A stretch of 7,665 nt of DNA from Rubripirellula sp. (GTDB taxonomy: Bacteria; Planctomycetota; Planctomycetia; Pirellulales; Pirellulaceae): contig JARFQX010000920.1 in assembly GCA_029287555.1 (NCBI GenBank), forward strand, positions 1-7,665, given 5' to 3'. The position numbers and the translations under genes are program-made. This document shows, piece by piece, positions 4,907 through 7,665 of the stretch; position 1 is the first letter of the stretch; each line of letters begins with the position of its first letter. A model generated the notes under the pieces. The model saw nothing but the letters and a program-made list of their open reading frames with translations, was not told where the DNA came from and made no database searches.

Positions 4907-6127
4907 ATGCACGGTTTCTGTGCCCAGGCCTGGCTACCGGTCGCCTTGATCGCCATTGCCCCGGCTGTACTACCAGCCGGTGATGTGATTCGCTTCGAAC
5001 GCCAAGTGCTGACCGAGCAGTATTATTGCGATGGGGTGACGGCGGGCGACATTGATCGTGATGGGGATCTCGATATCGTGGCGGGGCCGTTTTGGTACGA
5101 AGGCCCCGATTTCACACGTGCCCACGCCTTCTATGAACCGGTTCCGCTTCCCAGGGAGCCGAGTCCGAGCAACAGCATGTTCAGCTTTGTCCATGACTTC
5201 AGTGGTGACGGGCGGCCCGACATCCTGGTTCTCGGACGCGTTCATAAGCATCCGGCAAGGTGGTATGAGAATCCCGGCAATGATGCCGAGCGTGACACGT
5301 ACTGGCCCGTTCACTTTGCGTTCGAACGTGTTCGAGGTGAATCACCCGCGATGGTCGACATTGACAACGATGGGAAGGTCGAAGTGATTTGTCATTGGGA
5401 TGGTCGTTGGGGTTGGATCGAACCAGACGCAGAGGATCCCTATCAACCGTGGCTGTTTCGTGCGATCGGCGCCGACGAAGGTTGGCCCCAGTTCTATCAC
5501 GGTGAAGGAGTTGGCGATGTCAATGATGATGGCCGTGCAGACTTGGTGATCAACGACGGGTGGTACGAGCAACCCGACGCGTGGGATGGTCAGTCACATT
5601 GGACGTATCACCCGCATCGCTATTCGTCCGGTCGAGGCGGCGCGCAAATGTTCGTCGACGACGTCGATGGTGACGGCGATGGTGATGTCATTTCGGCGAT
5701 CGACGCCCACGGTTGGGGATTGGCGTGGTACGAACAACGAAGGGGTGACGGCGGAATCCGTTTTCGCGAACAATTGATCATGGGGGATCGGTCCCAGCAA
5801 GATTTGTTCGGCGCGGCGTTTACCCAGCCTCACGCGCTCGACTTGGCCGACATTGATGGCGACGGCTTGCAGGACATCGTGACCGGCAAACGGCGATGGG
5901 CTCACGGTCCCGACGGTGACATTGAACCGTCGGCCGACCCGGTCGTCTATTGGTTTCGTTTGACCCGCAACGCTGATGGTTCGGTGCACTATCAGCCGCA
6001 TCGCATCGATTCCAACTCGGGAGTCGGCGTGCAAGTCCTGGCCCGCGACGTCGATGGCGACGGAAGAACCGACGTGGCCACCGCGTCGAAGTTGGGCGTG
6101 TTCCTGTTTAGAAATCGCGGTGGTTGA
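4907..6127 (+). CDS. Secreted FG-GAP/VCBS repeat protein, probable seven-bladed propeller
   Basis: A 406-residue protein with a short signal peptide (hydrophobic core ~9-22, WLPVALIAIAPAVL, probable cleavage around LPA, 22-24), so it should be periplasmic or outside the cell. Seven Asp-rich calcium-loop motifs of the FG-GAP/VCBS type recur: DIDRDGDLD (48), DFSGDGRPD (97), DIDNDGKVE (151), DVNDDGRAD (204), DVDGDGDGD (252), DIDGDGLQD (315) and DVDGDGRTD (381). Most are followed by a hydrophobic strand and an aromatic W-Y-E segment, as in GPFWYEGP, DGWYEQP and GLAWYEQ. Seven motifs fit a single seven-bladed beta-propeller without extra domains. Blade 2 is atypical (Ser instead of the second Asp). 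Such proteins are abundant in planctomycetes; their ligands are generally unknown. The ATG is the only start that gives the signal peptide; no ribosome binding site is evident. The next gene follows after 41 bases, suggesting co-transcription. Confidence 0.88.
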   Translation: MHGFCAQAWLPVALIAIAPAVLPAGDVIRFERQVLTEQYYCDGVTAGDIDRDGDLDIVAGPFWYEGPDFTRAHAFYEPVPLPREPSPSNSMFSFVHDFSGDGRPDILVLGRVHKHPARWYENPGNDAERDTYWPVHFAFERVRGESPAMVDIDNDGKVEVICHWDGRWGWIEPDAEDPYQPWLFRAIGADEGWPQFYHGEGVGDVNDDGRADLVINDGWYEQPDAWDGQSHWTYHPHRYSSGRGGAQMFVDDVDGDGDGDVISAIDAHGWGLAWYEQRRGDGGIRFREQLIMGDRSQQDLFGAAFTQPHALDLADIDGDGLQDIVTGKRRWAHGPDGDIEPSADPVVYWFRLTRNADGSVHYQPHRIDSNSGVGVQVLARDVDGDGRTDVATASKLGVFLFRNRGG

Positions 6128-6168
6128 GCGGGGAAGTCGCGGCGGGTGATTGAGTGGGTAGCAGTGGC

Positions 6169-7581
6169 ATGTGTCGTGTGTTCCGGTTGGTTGTCTGGTT
6201 TATCTGCGTCGCCGGCGCAACAGGGCTGAGCGTTGAATCCGCCGAGGTCGACGAAGCGGTGGATCCCGGTTTCTGCATCATTCGTCCGGATGAGCCTGCC
6301 TCGGCGGAGATCTTCGCCGACTACCAAGGGCGTCGTTTTTACTTTTGTTGTGACTCGTGTCGCCGCGATTTTCTTTCCGATCCATCCCGATTCGACGGAC
6401 TGTCGGCTTCATCACAAACAACTTTGCCGGCGAACCAAGCTCCCGAATCGGGTGTTCCCGATTCTTGGAACGCCGATTCGAGTCCGTACGCCAAAACGTT
6501 CTGGGGACGTGTTGGGCAGGCCATCCTGGTCTTGGGTAAAACGGGGCAATGGGTCAGCCAACGCTTGCATCTGGATGATGCGATCTCGCGTGGACTGGCT
6601 GTTGCCGCAACCGGATCCCTCTTGCTGATCCTGGGTTTGTGGAAAAGGCAAAGGCGGCGTGGTCTGCCTTTACGACCTCCGCTTGCCGTCGCCATGACCG
6701 CTGCCTTCGGGGTTCTGACCTTGTTCTACGCCGATCGATTGCGACATCAATTCGCCGATTCACAGACATCCTTGATGCAGAGCGAGACCGAACGATTGCG
6801 GCTCGAGAAGCGAAGTCAAGAGTTGGACGACCGGGACGCGATCCACTACGCGACCTTCCTTAACTTTGGTAATCCTCCAGTTCCGCGTCGGAGCAATTTG
6901 CCACCGAGTCTTCACAAGACCTACTTTCGGGGAAACGACGAGCGTTCCGATGAGATGCCTCACGGCGGCAACTACTTGACGGTGACATTCGACCTTTGGA
7001 TCGAAGATGCCGATGGACGCAAGATCGAGGTGGGCAGCAAGGTCGTGGATCCCAATGGTCGGCCGAAACCACTGGAATTGGTCGTCCAATTCACCCGCGC
7101 TCCGGAAACCTCCAGTGGCTACTTTACCGATGAGTATATGAAGCGGATGTATGTGACGATGGAATCGGGTGAATTCCTCGGGCGTGATGAACCGGTTCGC
7201 GATCGTGTTTCGTGGGAAATGCTCGAGGAGAATCGCGTTTGGCGGGCCCGTTATCCGCTGCCGCTCGGAGTGATGGTTTGGGAAGCCGTTGAAACGGAGC
7301 TTCACCCACAACTCGTGCATCAGACCGACTCGAGGAGACCTCACGACCGAGGGGGCATCATCTATCTCTGCGAGGATCGCTTTGATCGCGGCCAATTGAT
7401 CGGGGGGCGGTTTCACTACGCCATTCAATATGACTTGAGAACGAAAGACGGCATCATCAAGTCGGACTCCGATCTCTGGATGCAGGCGACCTACCGCGGA
7501 CGGAACTTCGCGCAGTTGCAAATCGAGCGGGACGAGTGGCTCAGCAGCGATCCCATTCCGGCGAAGAACGCGGACCCTTAA
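6169..7581 (+). CDS. YHS/TRASH-like Cys finger protein with two TM helices and unrecognised C-terminal domain
   Basis: 470 residues from the ATG at 6169, numbered from there. An in-frame GTG at 6154 would add five residues; the ATG is preferred because MCRVFRLVVWFICVAG then forms a normal signal peptide. Residues ~35-78 resemble a YHS/TRASH metal-binding finger: FC (Cys36), the linker EIFADYQGRRFYFCCDSCRRDF with Cys60, Cys61 and Cys64, then a LSDPSRF end. A linker leads to TM1 (~142-158), a basic KRQRRRG loop, TM2 (~170-188) and a probable coiled coil (~189-221). The last ~245 residues form a soluble domain I cannot name, ending with RFHYAIQYDL, SDLWMQATYRGR and DEWLSSDPIP. The basic loop predicts that it is cytoplasmic, placing both the Cys finger and the C-terminal domain in the periplasm. 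It lies 41 bases after the propeller gene. Confidence 0.82.
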   Translation: MCRVFRLVVWFICVAGATGLSVESAEVDEAVDPGFCIIRPDEPASAEIFADYQGRRFYFCCDSCRRDFLSDPSRFDGLSASSQTTLPANQAPESGVPDSWNADSSPYAKTFWGRVGQAILVLGKTGQWVSQRLHLDDAISRGLAVAATGSLLLILGLWKRQRRRGLPLRPPLAVAMTAAFGVLTLFYADRLRHQFADSQTSLMQSETERLRLEKRSQELDDRDAIHYATFLNFGNPPVPRRSNLPPSLHKTYFRGNDERSDEMPHGGNYLTVTFDLWIEDADGRKIEVGSKVVDPNGRPKPLELVVQFTRAPETSSGYFTDEYMKRMYVTMESGEFLGRDEPVRDRVSWEMLEENRVWRARYPLPLGVMVWEAVETELHPQLVHQTDSRRPHDRGGIIYLCEDRFDRGQLIGGRFHYAIQYDLRTKDGIIKSDSDLWMQATYRGRNFAQLQIERDEWLSSDPIPAKNADP

Positions 7582-7665
7582 TTCGAAGGAGCGCAGCAAA
7601 AGTTTTCGAGCCGTCTTTCGTTGGATTTACGAGTCTCACAGTCCTGCTACTTTGGCGGTCTGGAT
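7582..7665. other. Trailing non-coding end of window
   Basis: After the TAA the sequence has a good Shine-Dalgarno-like GAAGGAG (7584-7590), but no ATG or GTG follows at a usable distance. A TTG at 7619 opens a frame to the window edge, which is too little to call. No terminator hairpin is visible. Either the YHS transcript continues into a gene beyond the window or its end lies outside. Confidence 0.3.

Noticed and set aside
5594..6034. Minus-strand open frame of 146 codons
   Set aside because: It is antisense to the propeller gene. The GAT/GAC-rich repeats of that gene read as VDI/IDV-like strings on the other strand and keep stops away.
6760..7599. Long minus-strand open frame of 279 codons
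   Set aside because: It is antisense to the C-terminal part of the YHS protein gene. That gene continues the same frame from a clear signal peptide and Cys finger, whereas the minus product has no recognisable motif.

Overview
The window looks like chromosomal DNA of a planctomycete, probably in the Pirellulaceae (Rhodopirellula and relatives). This rests on the type of gene content (a secreted FG-GAP/VCBS propeller, a periplasmic YHS-type protein, a Tat-exported molybdoenzyme, a lipoprotein-type DUF4272 protein), moderate GC, scarce Shine-Dalgarno sequences, and short-unit tandem repeats between genes. It is inferred from protein character, not from a database match. I see no rRNA, tRNA, CRISPR array, insertion sequence or phage gene.

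Layout. (1) Bases 1-477 hold no secure gene: one coding-like but unrecognised minus-strand ORF, a 15-bp tandem repeat array, and a hairpin. (2) Bases 478-2738, minus strand: a Tat-exported molybdopterin oxidoreductase of the sulfite-oxidase fold, followed with overlapping stop/start codons by a lipoprotein-like DUF4272 protein. (3) Bases 2739-3084 are gene-free and carry 12 copies of a heptanucleotide repeat abutting the molybdoenzyme start codon, plus a 7-bp inverted repeat. (4) Bases 3085-4684, minus strand: an HPF/RaiA-family ribosome-associated protein followed by a baeRF3 protein (bacterial homologue of archaeo-eukaryotic release factor 1). (5) Bases 4685-4906 are a divergent intergenic region. 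(6) Bases 4907-7581, plus strand: a secreted protein with seven Asp-rich FG-GAP motifs, then a two-TM protein with an N-terminal YHS/TRASH-like Cys finger and a C-terminal region I do not recognise. The last 84 bases show no gene start that I can defend.

How the genes may work together. The HPF-like and baeRF3 genes form a plausible ribosome hibernation or rescue pair: one protein of the family that occupies the small subunit near the decoding centre, and one with release-factor-like architecture that could sit in the A site. This recalls the Balon-type hibernation factor, and it is the most interesting part of the window. The molybdoenzyme and its overlapping lipoprotein look translationally coupled and both envelope-directed. 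The propeller and YHS proteins are also both predicted to be exported and are probably co-transcribed, but no shared pathway can be read from the sequence.
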